Positions 50,590-62,304 are shown, numbered from the stretch's first letter. The stretch is 64,000 nucleotides of DNA from Nymphaea colorata (GCF_008831285.2 NC_045142.1:23685300-23749299), one strand, 5' to 3'. Notes: a model not told the origin generated them from the sequence alone. Program-made: numbers and translations.

Positions 50590-53131
50590 TCAATATGATG
50601 GCACACCATAGACATTATTCTGCAACTCTGCTCCAGGCATTGACCCCACTAAATGACTGGATGTTCCCCAGGATGATGGAACTATGTGTGTGTCTGAAGA
50701 GAGAGTTCCTGTAGCGTCTGGATTTTCAGCGACAATTTGGTAGAGTGGGTAACAGTCTCCTTGCTGGGATGCATTCATGGAGGCACCAGTTGCACCAATG
50801 AGGGAACTCAGTGAATTCATTCCCATGATCATTTGCTGATTCTGATTGTTGCAGGATTCAGAGACAGGAGGTTCACAAAACAAATGTCTGGCAATGCTTT
50901 CCGAAACTTCTTGATTTGCAGATATGTTCTTGGCCCTGTTTGTTGGAAAGGAGGGATAACAGGGAATGACATGTCCTTGAGAGAAATGGTTGACTTGGTT
51001 GCCAAATGTGATATTGCTTGGCATATTCAAGTATGAACCTTGAAAAGAATCGTGAATGTTACTGTAAGCTGGTTCATAATATTGTTCACATCCGCCCATG
51101 TACCCATCATCAGAATTACTGATACCCTGTTCTTCACTGTAAGGAGAATCCACCACTGCAATAAGGGAGAAAGATATAATGAAATCCTTGTTCTTTACAT
51201 GTATGCAGGAAAAATGCAAAATGGACAAACAAATATATCGACTACGAGTCAGATGTCTCTGGCCTTTTTCCTAATTCTGATCCTCCAGATGTGGACAGTG
51301 TGGCTATATTTTTCATGAAGAAGGCACAAATTTTGAGCCCCGAAATATGTATAAAAGTTCCAACTGATGTGTCAGGCCCCAAAACAGTAAGGTTGATTAT
51401 TCGAGAAAAAATGCATGTAGATCCCATCAAATATAGCCACTGGTGTAGACCAGGTTTAGTAATCCAGACATATAAATTGTTCCCCTTATAAACAACACTA
51501 TTACATATAGTCAACATCTGAAACAGCTACTTGCGTAGAATCAAAGTTTAATACCTGAACTTGGAGAAGCAGGGTCAAAATCAAATGCAGATCTGACATG
51601 CTGAAAGTCTCCTTGATTGAATGAACTGCTTGCTCTTTGAGCTTGGACACACAACTGAACTGGTGGATGAAAAATCTCGTTTGGGATTTTTCTCTGAGTA
51701 TATGACATACTTGAATTATTCTGCTGCAGTAAATGGGAAAGGTGACCTCCATGATCTCGATACTCCTGATTGCCTGTTTCAAAATATGGAGAAACAGAAC
51801 TTGGAAAGTTGGCCTTAGATAACATATGCAGCCGTGAGTCACACTGTAGCATCTTTTGATAATGCTTCTCAAGAGTTCCTTCAGCAAATTGAATTAAGTG
51901 TCTCCTGTACGAAGAAATTAAGAATATAGGCATTAGGAGAAACCAAACAAACGTATGAACACATTCACAGCAATATGCAAAGATCAAGTGAACAGAGCTC
52001 AAAGTGCATGAAAAAGCACAAACAAACATACAAAGAAAAAGCTTATCGTGCATCACTTAAAATGAAAATATTGAAAAGCGATGTGTGACTTAACTTTTGC
52101 CATATTTACGCCTCTGAATGCTTTATGAGAAAAAGATGATGAAGGCAGACTAATACTAGCAACACTGAATGATAAATGTTCAACATGCACACGCTATATA
52201 CCTGTACGTAACAGCTTGACCTCCTGTGAAATCATTTGCTGCTTGCCACAAAGTGTGCTTTCTAGGTTGAGGATTTGTCTCACGAAAGAAGAGGGGCACC
52301 TTTGACAGCTGAATTGAACAATATAATCCAAAGAATAAGATTTCTGTGGAAGTCCAATATGAAAGTTGCATATAGAGAAGCATTTCATAAAAATGTCCAA
52401 TACTAACCTCAACCTCCAACTGATCAGGATGATTTTGACGATATATAGTTCTAAGCGAAGTTATATCAGACCATTGGATCTCAATTTTACTTTTCAATCC
52501 TCCTTCCAGAACCTCCCATACAAGCTTGCGCTTAGCAAAGTAGCACTTAGCCACTAAGTCTCCGTCATACCTTGAAACCCGCTGTAACCATAAAATGTAT
52601 AATAGTTCAGTAATCTGTCTGTTCAGCTAGCTGCTGCGTATAGAGACAAATAATAATCTGGGTTTCAAATTTTAGGGAGCTGACAACTTGGGTATTACCT
52701 CCCATGAACCTATTTTGAGAAAAGTTGCAGTGAAATTTGAAGCCTTCATCTTTTCTGCACTTGGAGTATTCAGAACTGCATTGACTACCTTATCCATTAC
52801 CATCTCATGTTGCAGACTCTGTTTTTCATCAGACTCTGGTGGTTGTTCTTGAGATAGCTTTGCTTGAATGAGTTCCATAAAGGATGGCGTTTTTGTCAAT
52901 TTCAAACTGAGGGGACCTGGCAGAGTTGATTCTTTCTCCACATCCAATTCTATCCACTGCAAATTTAAATTCGAAAATCCACTGCAGGTCATGTATTGGC
53001 AAAGTTAAATTCAGGACACTGACAAAAATGAAGTATAAAGATGGCAAACTTGATATTTCAATTAATGGCAAACTTGTCAGCTTGAGGTGATGATCATCAA
53101 AGATACCAAAGTCCTCAAAGGTATTTTCGTT
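50590..53131 (-). CDS. TRF2/HOY1-like gene, copy I (recombinant, exons 2-7 open)
   Basis: Exons at 53024-53131, 52699-52956, 52408-52581, 52202-52308, 51555-51904 and 50590-51155, all open and in phase. The 3' flank and exon 7 are of the B/F/H type (EVSESIARHLFCEPPVSES, short flank). From intron 6 onward the copy continues as a multi-exon gene, with substitutions shared with A and J (for example the codons around SPSSG in exon 6). It is therefore an exchange product between the two copy classes. One Glu-to-Lys change (RAKNISANQ) is unique to it. There is no own exon 1; a methyltransferase fragment is upstream as in the other array copies. Confidence 0.6.
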
Positions 53132-53958
53132 CTGTTGCAGAAGGCACGTGCATGTTTCATTGACAAGAGTAAGAAAAAAATGAAAACAGGGGCTAAGGAG
53201 GACTCTATTTTGTACTAGAAATACGCTGAAATGTTCAAATTCAATTCTCTCACTTTGTGAGTCATTGCATTTGGTCCTAGTCTGTATGAACAGCTAGATC
53301 AGTTTATCCTACCAGCAGAGGGCAAGGATACTACTCATGAACTGTCTTTTTTTCCTTAAAAAAATCTAAACAGTAGGCCATCTTTAGAATTACAGACCAG
53401 TCATCTTGCATGAAACTGATAAACAATAACTCCTTATTGAGTTCAAGTTTTAATAGCACAGCAGAAGCTCTGCTATTATGGAAGCAATCGAAAATTGACA
53501 CTGTCCACCAATCTCTTAGCATGCAATTGAGAGCCATCGTGCCCAAAAATCATGCAGCAGAAGCTTGTATAACCTACACATTTAAAAATTTAATATTCTC
53601 ATCAGCTTCAGTTTTAGGGTGGAGAGGACAGCTATGCAAAGACAGACGGTAAAGAAGAAAGATGGTTCATGAAGCCGAAGCAGGAACATTTTTATTTTCA
53701 CAGGTGTAGTCTCAAAATGGTACTTTATGAAATGATAGTGTCCACGAAGTGAACTGATCGACTAAATAAAGTAGGAAAAAGCCAGTTACAAGATATTTAG
53801 TTCAATCTTGTCTCTCTGATAAGCATGCATGGTATGAGCATTAAACCATTTGGATAGATAATAAGGTCACCAGCACAAATCTTCACAAAACTTCAGCAAT
53901 AGCGTAACTCATCATATTATAGACAACCACACGCTAAATGTTAATCCGTTAGCCATAC

Positions 53959-54122
53959 CTTCAACTGATTACCAAAACCACTCCCCTGGAAGCGTCTCTG
54001 CAACTCCAAATCCAAGCGGGGATCCATCTCAACAGCGATGACTGTCTTTGCGACATTCAGAAGCTTACTGGTAAGATTCCCAGTACCAGGACCAATCTCC
54101 AAAATAACATTAAGTTTGATAC
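53959..54122 (-). pseudogene. Dim1-type methyltransferase exon fragment, copy I
   Basis: Best-preserved copy: KLNVILEIGPGTGNLTSKLL, VIAVEMDPRLDLELQRRFQG and GNQLK before GTATGG. The reading frame extends upstream of the position that looks like an acceptor in copy A, showing that A's acceptor-like TTTTAG is probably a codon change and not a splice site. Confidence 0.8.
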
Positions 54123-54523
54123 AGTAAAGAAAGAGAGGGCCAACGGCCCTTCGTCAAAGGGCGCAGAGAGAGAGAGATAACCACTCATATAAAGAGAAAA
54201 GGAAGCAAACGCTGCCGGCGGCCGGCCCTCAAGCGAGAGAGAGAGATACCTGAGCTGCGCCGGCGGCGAGAATCGAGAGCGAGGGGGCGTCACGCGTCAG
54301 CCGTGGAATCAAGAGAGAGGGAGAAAGAGAGACGCCTGGAGAGATGCAAGGTTTCTTAACAGAAATCCGTTTGGCTCGGTGACAGTTACTCTATTAACCT
54401 TTTAACAAATGAAAAATATTATAAAAAGCCCCCTCACAACTACACAAATAGCACATGGGCGCCTAACAAGTAACTATCTCCAACTAATTCTTAAACGGCC
54501 TTGGCTGTCTTTCTTATAGAATA
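54123..54523 (-). other. GA-rich 5' segment of copy I
   Basis: Same CCGGCGGCCGGCC and GA-repeat block as in copy A (18890-19260), ending at the point where the 202-bp satellite starts. No coding exon supported. Confidence 0.5.
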
Positions 54524-55735
54524 GCACTTATATGAATAGATTTTACCGCGGATCTAGCAAGATCAAAACTGAAGGTTAGAGTTCTTACTCTCAATACTCG
54601 ATTTACCAAGAGAGTAAAAACTGAAGGTTAAGAGTTCTTACTCTCAATACTCGATTTACTAAGAGAGTAAAAACTGAAGGTTAAGAATTCTTATTCTCAA
54701 TACTCGATTTACTAGGAGGGTTAATGCACTTATATGAATAGATTTTGCCGCGGATCTAGCAGGATCAAAACTGAAGGTTAGAGTTCTTACTCTCAATACT
54801 CGATTTACCAAGAGAGTAAAAACTGAAGGTTAAGAGTTCTTACTCTCAATACTTGATTTACTAAGAGAGTAAAAACTGAAGGTTAAGAGTTCTTATTCTC
54901 AATACTCGATTTACTAGGAGGGTTAATGCACTTATATGAATAGATTTTGCCGCGGATCTAGCAGGATCAAAACTGAAGGTTAGAGTTCTTACTCTCAATA
55001 CTCGATTTACCAAGAGAGTAAAAACTGAAGGTTAAGAGTTCTTACTCTCAATACTCGATTTACTAAGAGAGTAAAAACTGAAGGTTAAGAGTTCTTATTC
55101 TCAATACTCGATTTACTAAGGGGGTTAATGCACTTATATGAATAGATTTTGCCGCGGATCTAGCAAGATCAAAACTGAAGGTTAGAGTTCTTACTCTCAA
55201 TACTCGATTTACCAAGAGAGTAAAAACTGAAGGTTAAGAGTTCTTACTCTCAATACTCGATTTACTAAGAGAGTAAAAACTGATGATTAAGAGTTCTTAT
55301 TCTCAATACTCGATTTACTAGGATGGTTAATGCACTTATATGAATAGATTTTGCCGCGGATCTAGCAGGATCAAAACTGAAGGTTAGAGTTCTTACTCTC
55401 AATACTCGATTTACCAAGAGAGTAAAAACTGAAGGTTAAGAGTTCTTACTCTCAATACTCGATTTACTAAGAGAGTAAAAACTGAAGGTTAAGAGTTCTT
55501 ATTCTCAATACTCGATTTACTAGGAGGGTTAATGCACTTATATAAATAGTTTTTGCCGCGGATCTAGCAGGATCAAAACTGAAGGTTAGAGTTCTTACTC
55601 TCAATACTCGATTTACCAAGAGAGTAAAAACTGAAGGTTAAGAGTTCTTACTCTCAATACTCGATTTACTAAGAGAGTAAAAACTGAAGGTTAAGAGTTC
55701 TTATTCTCAATACTCGATTTACTAAGAGGGTTAAT
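54524..55735. repeat. Satellite, 6 x 202 bp higher-order period
   Basis: The word GCACTTATA recurs at 54524, 54726, 54928, 55130, 55332 and 55534, and the partial word GC at 55736: an exact 202-bp period with no length drift. Each period has a spacer of about 47 bp containing CCGCGGATCTAGCA and three sub-repeats of 51-52 bp (AAAACTGAAGGTTA... ending at ...GAGAGT). Copies differ by only a few substitutions. Single-copy ancestral sequence is visible at 19285-19370 in copy A, so the satellite expanded locally. Confidence 0.95.
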
Positions 55736-55741
55736 GCTTCT

Positions 55742-55806
55742 GAGATTCAAACCCGTGACTGGCCTCATACCAGTCATTGGATCAACCAATTACACCAGAC
55801 GACCCT
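55742..55806 (-). mobile_element. tRNA-derived SINE-like head
   Basis: The minus strand has box A-like TGGTGTAATTGG and box B-like GGTTTGAATCT at tRNA spacing, plus an anticodon-arm-like hairpin GACTGG/CCAGTC. The ends do not form an acceptor stem, so it is not a functional tRNA gene. On the minus strand the satellite begins right after box B. Could also be a decayed tRNA pseudogene. Confidence 0.45.
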
Positions 55807-55810
55807 CGTG

Positions 55811-56972
55811 CGAAAGATAAACAGCTCTCCGTCACAAAAAACTTGTTATTTAAAAAAAAACGTGAGAAAATGAAATGCCATTTAAAACTTAAAAAAACAC
55901 ATTTTTCTTAAACAAAAATGAAAAACGAGTGTTTGTTCACTTTTTTTTTCATTTTTTAACAAATCTATTTACCCTTTGATGTTTGTGCTATTATTTTCTC
56001 ACTTATTTTATTATTATTTTCTCATTTTTAGTTTTTTATTTTTTTTAAATACCATTTTTTTTCCATATTTTTTAACCTCACGTATTATACTCGAGAATAA
56101 CCTCGCCGTTTACAATTCCGAGACGTTATTTGTGAAATGGAGTGCAAAATGAACTGTTTTATGTTTTGTGTTGACCTTGTTTTGAGGGGAAGTTTGTTTG
56201 TTCCAATAATTAATTCGTGAAGAAACTTTGCATGCTACTAGTGTTAATGGATTTTTGTCAGACTTAAAGGGCTGGATTGGAAATTCAAAGGTTTGTCTTT
56301 AAGCAATCAAACTTTGACCAGACTGATAGTTTTGACTGCAGGATATTTACCATAGATTTGTTAATCTAGAAGCAAAATTTTTGAGATTTTTTATGGACCC
56401 CTCCAAGTTGGACAAATATTTACCTCATGACATACCATCCAGGATCATTCTGCCAGTGTTTGAACGGCTCTTGTACGACACAAACACCTCGTCTTCATAG
56501 ACAAGTTATCCAGTTACCAAACTTCCTCTTGCGTTTATGGTTCTTTTTCTTCTGCAGAAATGGTGGATTGGGTTTTGGATTTTATATATAGCTATTACCA
56601 ATTAAGAGAGAGAGAGAGAAAGAGGGAATATACAACGAGAGGATTTTGGAGAAAAAAGTCACATTTTGGTAGTCTTTGATATGAGATTTGAAAGTACACC
56701 CATGAAACCAAAGTACATCGTAAAATAACTTAATGCAGCAGGAACATCATTCTTCCCACCATTCTACCATGAATCATCCCTAATACCAACTGCAAGTTTC
56801 TCCCTTATAGCATAATCTACTAGGCATTAACCTGTCCCCGTCTTCCCAATCCCCCAAAAAATTGAAAAAATCCATCTCCTGAAGGAAAATTAGAAGAAAC
56901 CACAGGCAGAGAGATTTAATTAGTGCATGCGGAGATGCTGCTCTTTTGTAATATACAAGGAACGAATACAAT
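55811..56972. other. Single-copy AT-rich DNA downstream of the MCM7 fragment
   Basis: Poly-A/T-rich at 55850-56080, with a short GA microsatellite at 56606-56625. I recognise no exon or RNA gene. The part nearest 56972 is presumably the old MCM7 3' flank. Confidence 0.5.
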
Positions 56973-57765
56973 CTAAAATGCGTCAATGAACCGAACATCG
57001 AATGTCCGAGGATGAATCTGCCGCACGTTAAGTGATGCATACTCTTCTAAGCATTCTTTCAGCTGAGCTTCACTGTAGCCATGCAAAATTCAATTATAAA
57101 GACATAATTTCACCAGCGTGTTAAAATTATTACCATGAAAAGGGAAAAGACGTTAGTCTATTCAACCTTGATTGCTCGATATCATGGCCCATATCATCAT
57201 AACGATCTTTTAAAATCCATTGGGACCTCATTTGTCAAAGTTTGATCATTGGACAAAAATTTATTGTGATAAATGCTCTCCAGGAGGGAAAAAGACTTAA
57301 TAATCATCATGGGCACTCCACAATCCTGGAGGCTATGTAGGGATCGAACTTGATTTTCAAAAATGCAGGATGAAGATTTTCCCTATAGTTAATGTCTGGG
57401 GTTACATAAACTATGATTACCTTTCTTGAGATCCAGTTAAGTGCATGGGCATATCTCACATCCATGGCGTTCATCCTTGCAGCTTCCTCCCTAATGATCG
57501 AACAGATGTCAGAGATGGCATCTAAACCTGACCTCCTCCTTTCAACTGAATAAAGTGAGAACTTCGACATTCTCATCAACCTCAAAGCCTCATCAACATC
57601 ACTTTGAGCGACAAACTTCGATGGCCGGAGCCTTGCAAGTGCCTGGAACAGCATATACAAAAACGCTGTTGTATAAGAGTGAGGAGTGCTGGTTTTTGCC
57701 TCATCTTGCCTCATGCTGCCATAAACGCTGGCCATGTATTCTGTGAGGTCATCAGGGAGAGCGCA
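56973..57765 (-). pseudogene. MCM7: MCM7 3'-terminal fragment (last exons), decayed
   Basis: The last exon at 56973-57080 encodes [20 protein letters not shown] and ends DVRFIDAF plus TAG, the MCM7 C terminus. The penultimate exon region, 57421-57765, contains [53 protein letters not shown] and [11 protein letters not shown] with a GTAATC donor. Defects: the base before GGC in the last exon gives AT in place of the AG acceptor; sequence between HSYTT and ALARLR is replaced by intron-like DNA; and the 5' end stops abruptly at 57765 against the repeat block. It is on the same strand as the main MCM7 gene but lies upstream of it, so it is a separate duplicate. Confidence 0.88.
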
Positions 57766-58868
57766 GCCTCTCGCCATGCCATTTCCTTTGAGTCTAGCTA
57801 TATCATTCTTTTTCGATAGCTGATGCAGCTGATATATGCGGGTAACTTGGAAGTGATCTAGGAGTTGCCAATTTCATTCATCAATTTTTTGTTGGCACAA
57901 CGATTGTGGGGTACGTTCATCATCTGTCAACTTTCTTTTCATTTGAACATGGCTGTTTGGGAGGTGGAAGTCGGCAGAGAGATCCTAACTGCTGCTGGTT
58001 ATGCGAGGTTCAGCATGCTCTAGAGCTTAAAATGTACTTTTTTTTAAAAATAATCATAAGGTTTGGCGTTTCATTGTCAATATTACAGTCAACCGAAAAT
58101 GAGAAAGATGAAGAAAGCAATACGTTGAAAATATTTCATGCTATCGAAGCTTCAAAAAATTCGGATCTCTACAAAAATTATGGATAAGCCATAGAACACC
58201 TTATAGAACAGGGAAAAGACGAGGGGAGTGGGGAGGAAGAGGGGGAGGAATTTTTGAAATATTTTTGCAGTATTGGATGGCTTCAGGTACAGTGGTTGAT
58301 TTTTTCCACAAAACAGGGTACACCCTGAAAGATTTCAATTGCCTCTCCAATAGCAAACAAGCTGCATAATGGGTGACTCAAATGAGCTATGGCTGTTCAG
58401 AGAGACGGTCATGGTTCAATTTCCATAGCCAGTGACCATTGATACGTGCATGTAAGGCTGCAGTTGTTTTTAACTACTCAACCTGCTAATGAATCTATGA
58501 TAATTATTGTTCACTAGTAAAACAATAAGGTTAACAAGGAACAATCAATAGTATTAAAATTTACTGTGGGGCATGAAACCCAACTGAATTTTGCACCTCT
58601 ACCAGTCACTAATGCAACACGGAGAACAAATGAAAAGAGCACCAAATTATGGAGCTAAACTTTCCAACACCCAAAAATCAGTGGCAACAAAAAAATGCGG
58701 AAGCAACGGCTAGTTGCACTGTCGCCAAATAAAATGGATCATCCAGAATGGGAAGTCGAAACATCAAAATGTTGTATGTGTCTCGGCATTTGATATCAAG
58801 TTAAATGAAGCCAACTCTGCAGGGTGAACTCTGTTTCCTGGACTAACAAAATAGAAAAAATGACTCGG
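57766..58868 (-). other. 3' flank block of copy J (long form, truncated)
   Basis: Matches the long form of the array 3' flank but begins at CTCTCGCCATGCC, fused to the MCM7 fragment. No gene supported. Confidence 0.6.
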
Positions 58869-59004
58869 TCAATATGATGGCACACTATAGACATTATTCT
58901 GCAACTTTACTCCAGGCATCGAATCGACTAAATGACTGGATGTTCCCCAGGATGATGGAACTATGTGTGTGTCTGAAGAGAGAGTTCCTGTAGCGTCTGG
59001 ATTT
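58869..59004 (-). pseudogene. Out-of-frame C-terminal remnant of copy J
   Basis: Continues homology to the ends of the other copies (NPDATGTLSSDTHIVPSSW ... VPSY) in a shifted frame after the 2-base deletion near 59010. Confidence 0.8.
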
Positions 59005-62000
59005 TCAGTGAATTTGGTACAGTGGGTTAAAGTCTCCTTGCTGGGATGCATTCATGGAGGCACCAGTAGCACCAATGAGGGAACTCAGTGAATTCATTCC
59101 CATGATCATTTGCTGATTCTGATTGTTGCAGGATTCAGAGACAAGAGGTTCACAAAACAAATGTCTGGCAATGCTTTCCAGGACTTCTTGATTTGCAGAT
59201 ATGTTCTCGGCCCTGTTTGTTGGAAAGGAGGGATAACAGGGAATGACATGTCCTTGAGAGAAATGGTTGACTTGGTTGCCAAGTGTGATATTGCTTGGCA
59301 TATTCAAGTATGAACCTTGAAAAGAATCGTGAATGTTACTGTAAGCTGGTTCATAGTATTGTTGACATCCGCCCATGTACCCATCATCAGAATTACTGAT
59401 ACCCTGTTCTTCGCTGTTAGGAGAATCCACCACTGCGATAATGGAGAAAGATATAATGAAATCCTTGTTCTTTACATGTATGCAGGAAAAATGCAAAATG
59501 GACAAACAAATATATTGACTACGAGTAAGATGTCTCTGGCCTTTTTCCTAATTCTGATCCTCCAGATGTGGACAGTGTGGTCATATTTTTCATGAAGAAG
59601 GCACAAATTTTGAGCACCGAAATATGTATAAAAGTTCCAACTGATGTCTCAGGCCCCAAAATAGTAAGGTTGATTATTCGAGAAGATATGCATGTAGATC
59701 CCATCAAATATAGCCACTGGTGTAGACCAGGTTTAGTAATCCAGACATATAAATTGTTCCCCTTATAAACAACACTATTATATATAGTCAACATCTGAAA
59801 CAGCTACTTGCGTACAATCAAAGTTTAATACCTGAACTTGGAGAAGCAGGGTCAAAATCAAATGCGGATCTGACATGCTGAAAGTCTCCTTGATTGAATG
59901 AACTGCTTGCTCTTTGAGCTTGGACATACAACTGAACTGGTGGATGAAAAATCTCGTTTGAGATTTTTCTCTGAGTATATGGAATTGTTGAATTATTCTG
60001 TAGCAGTAAATGGGAAAGATGACCTCCATGATCTCGATACTCCTGATTGCCTGTTTCAAAATATGGAGAAACAGAACTTGGAAAGTGGGCCTTAGATAAC
60101 ATATGCAGCCGTGAGTCACACTGTAGCAACTTTTGATAATGCTTCTCAAGAGTTCCTTCAGCAAATTGAATTAAGTGTCTCCTGTACGAAGAAATTAAGA
60201 ATATAGGCATAAGGAGAAACCAAACAAACGTATGAACACATTCACAGCAATATGCAAAGATCAAGTGAACAGAGCTCAAAGTGCATGAAAAAGCACAAAC
60301 TAACATACAAAGAAAAAGATTATCGTGCATCACTTAAATGAAAATATTGAAAAGCGATGTGTGACTTAACTTTTGCCATATTTACGCCTCTGAATGTTTT
60401 ATGAGAAAAAGATGATGAAGGCAGACTAATACTAGCAACACTGAATGATAAATGTTCAACATACACATGGTATATATACCTGTACGTAACAGCTTGACCT
60501 CCTGTGAAATCATTTGCTGCTTGCCACAAAGTGTGCTTTCTAGGTTGAGGATTTGTCTCACGAAAGAAGAGGGGCACCTTTGACAGCTGAATTGAACAAT
60601 ATAATCCAAAGAATAAGATTTCTGTGGAAGTCCAATATGAAAGTTGCATATAGAGAAGCATTTCATAAAAATGTCCAATACTAACCTCAACCTCCAACTG
60701 ATCAGGATGATTTTGACGATATCTAGTTCTAAGCGAAGTTATATCAGACCATTGGATCTCAATTTTACTTTTCAATCCTCCTTCCAGAACCTCCCATACA
60801 AGCTTGCGCTTAGCAAAGTAGCACTTAGCCACTAAGTCTCCGTCATACCTTGAAACCCGCTGTAACCATAAAATGTATAATAGTTCAGTAATCTGTCTGT
60901 TCAGCTACCTGCTGCATATAGAGACATAATAATAATCTGGGTTTCAAATTTTAGAGAGCTGACAACTTGGGTATTACCTCCCATGAACCTATCTTGAGAA
61001 AACTTGCAGCGGAATTTGAAGCCTTCATCTTTTCTGCACTTGGAGTATTCAGAACTGCATTGACTACCTTATCCATTACCATCTCATGTTGGAGACTCTG
61101 TTTTTCGTCAGACTCTGGTGGTTGTCCTTGAGATAGCTTTGCTTGAATGAGTTCCATAAAGGATGGTGTTTTTGTCAATTTCAAACCGAGGGGACTTGGC
61201 TGAGTTGATTCTTTCTCTACATCCAATTCTATCCACTGCAAATTTAATTTCGAAAATCAACTGCAGGTCATGTATTGGCAAAATTAAATTCAGGACACTA
61301 ACCAAAATGAAGTGTAAAGATGGCAAATTTGATATTTCAATTAATGCCAAACTTGTCAGCTTGAGGTGATGATCATCAAAGATACCAAAGTCCTCAAAGG
61401 TATTTTCGTTCTGTTGCAGAAGACACGTGCATGTTTCGTTGCCAGGAGTAAGAAAAAAATGAAAACAGGGGCCAAGCAGGACTCTATTTTGTACTAGAAA
61501 TACGCTGAAATGTTCAAATTCAATTCTCTCACTTTGTGAGTCATTGCATTTGGTCTTAGTCTGTATGAACAGCTAGATCAGGTTATCCTACCAGCAGAGG
61601 GCAAGGACACTACTCATGAACTGCCTTTTTTTCCTTAAAAAAATCTAAACAGTAGGCCATCTTAAGAATTACAGACCAGTCATCTTGCATGCAACTGATA
61701 AACAATAACTCCTTATTGAGTTCAAGTTTTAATAACACAGCAGAAACTATGCTAAACTCTAGAACTTTGAATTAATAGAACACAAATAATGCAGGGAATC
61801 CAAGATTGAGGGAACATCCAAAAAGAAACAGAAAAACCAAAGAAAACGATAAAAGATAAAAGAAAAGCAAACCTTTTGATCGGTAGCCATTAATCTAGGG
61901 CGCTTGCAAGCAGGCGCCTCCTTCTCCCGATAATAATCCACTGAAGCAGGACCAACAAACTGAACCCCATCACAGCAGCCAGAACCAACCTCCCCTTCTC

Positions 62001-62043
62001 TGCCGCCCACATCTTCCATCCCACGACGCAAGCTACCCATCAT
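59005..62043 (-). CDS. TRF2/HOY1 PH-like domain gene, copy J (only copy with its own first exon; C-terminal frameshift)
   Basis: Exons: 61873-62043 (57 codons from ATG ATG GGT), 61303-61410, 60978-61235, 60686-60859, 60480-60586, 59832-60181 and 59005-59432. All are GT-AG and in phase; about 531 residues as read. Exon 1 encodes MMGSLRRGMEDVG and the basic KRPRLMATDQK. Then come the acidic ENTFEDFGIFDDHH, LGLKLTKTPSFMELI, the PH-like core (DLVAKCYFAKRKLVWEV, QWSDITSLR, LFFRETNPQPRKHTLWQ) and a polar tail. A 2-base deletion near 59010 causes an early stop (QIH). The homologous frame and stop (58869) persist beyond it, so about 46 residues are lost. The unique upstream DNA, promoter and exon 1 mark it as the likely parental locus. 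The exon 2 end is less certain. The family name is from memory; function unknown to me, nuclear by the basic patch (inference). Confidence 0.7.
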
Positions 62044-62295
62044 CACCACCAAATAGAAGAAAACAAGAACAACCACATAAGAAGATCAAACAAAAGTAAG
62101 TCATCTGTAATTCTAGCAAAGAAGAGTTGATCCTGTAAACCTCCCCATAGCTTCCACCCCGCCAAGAAAGCACCAATTTTCAAAAACAAAGTGAAAGACC
62201 GACTTTGGTGGTCTGGAGGGAGAAAGTGAGGAGGTGAAAAAGAAAGACTCCAGAAATGGGCATGAAGACCTTCAACGGAGGAGTCCTTCCAATAC

Positions 62296-62304
62296 ATATA
62301 TATA
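62296..62304 (-). promoter_or_regulatory. TATA-box candidate of copy J
   Basis: TATATATAT about 250 bp upstream of the ATG, followed by pyrimidine-rich leader DNA. None of the array copies has this sequence. Confidence 0.4.

Noticed and set aside
54057-54293. 78-codon minus ORF over the methyltransferase fragment and the GA-rich segment
   Set aside because: It reads the methyltransferase exon out of frame and translates GA repeats as Ser/Leu-rich low complexity.
13374-54523. Helitron or Pack-MULE carrying captured gene fragments
   Set aside because: Fragments of three genes invite this idea, but I found no Helitron TC...CTRR ends, no long terminal inverted repeats and no transposase. The MCM7 pieces retain their own flanks, which fits local duplication better.
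54524-55735. CRISPR-like regular repeats
   Set aside because: Contiguous tandem satellite with nested sub-repeats and no unique spacers, in a plant nuclear genome.
55742-55806. Functional tRNA gene
   Set aside because: Box A/B-like words are present but no acceptor stem forms and boxes carry mismatches; kept only as a tRNA-derived element.
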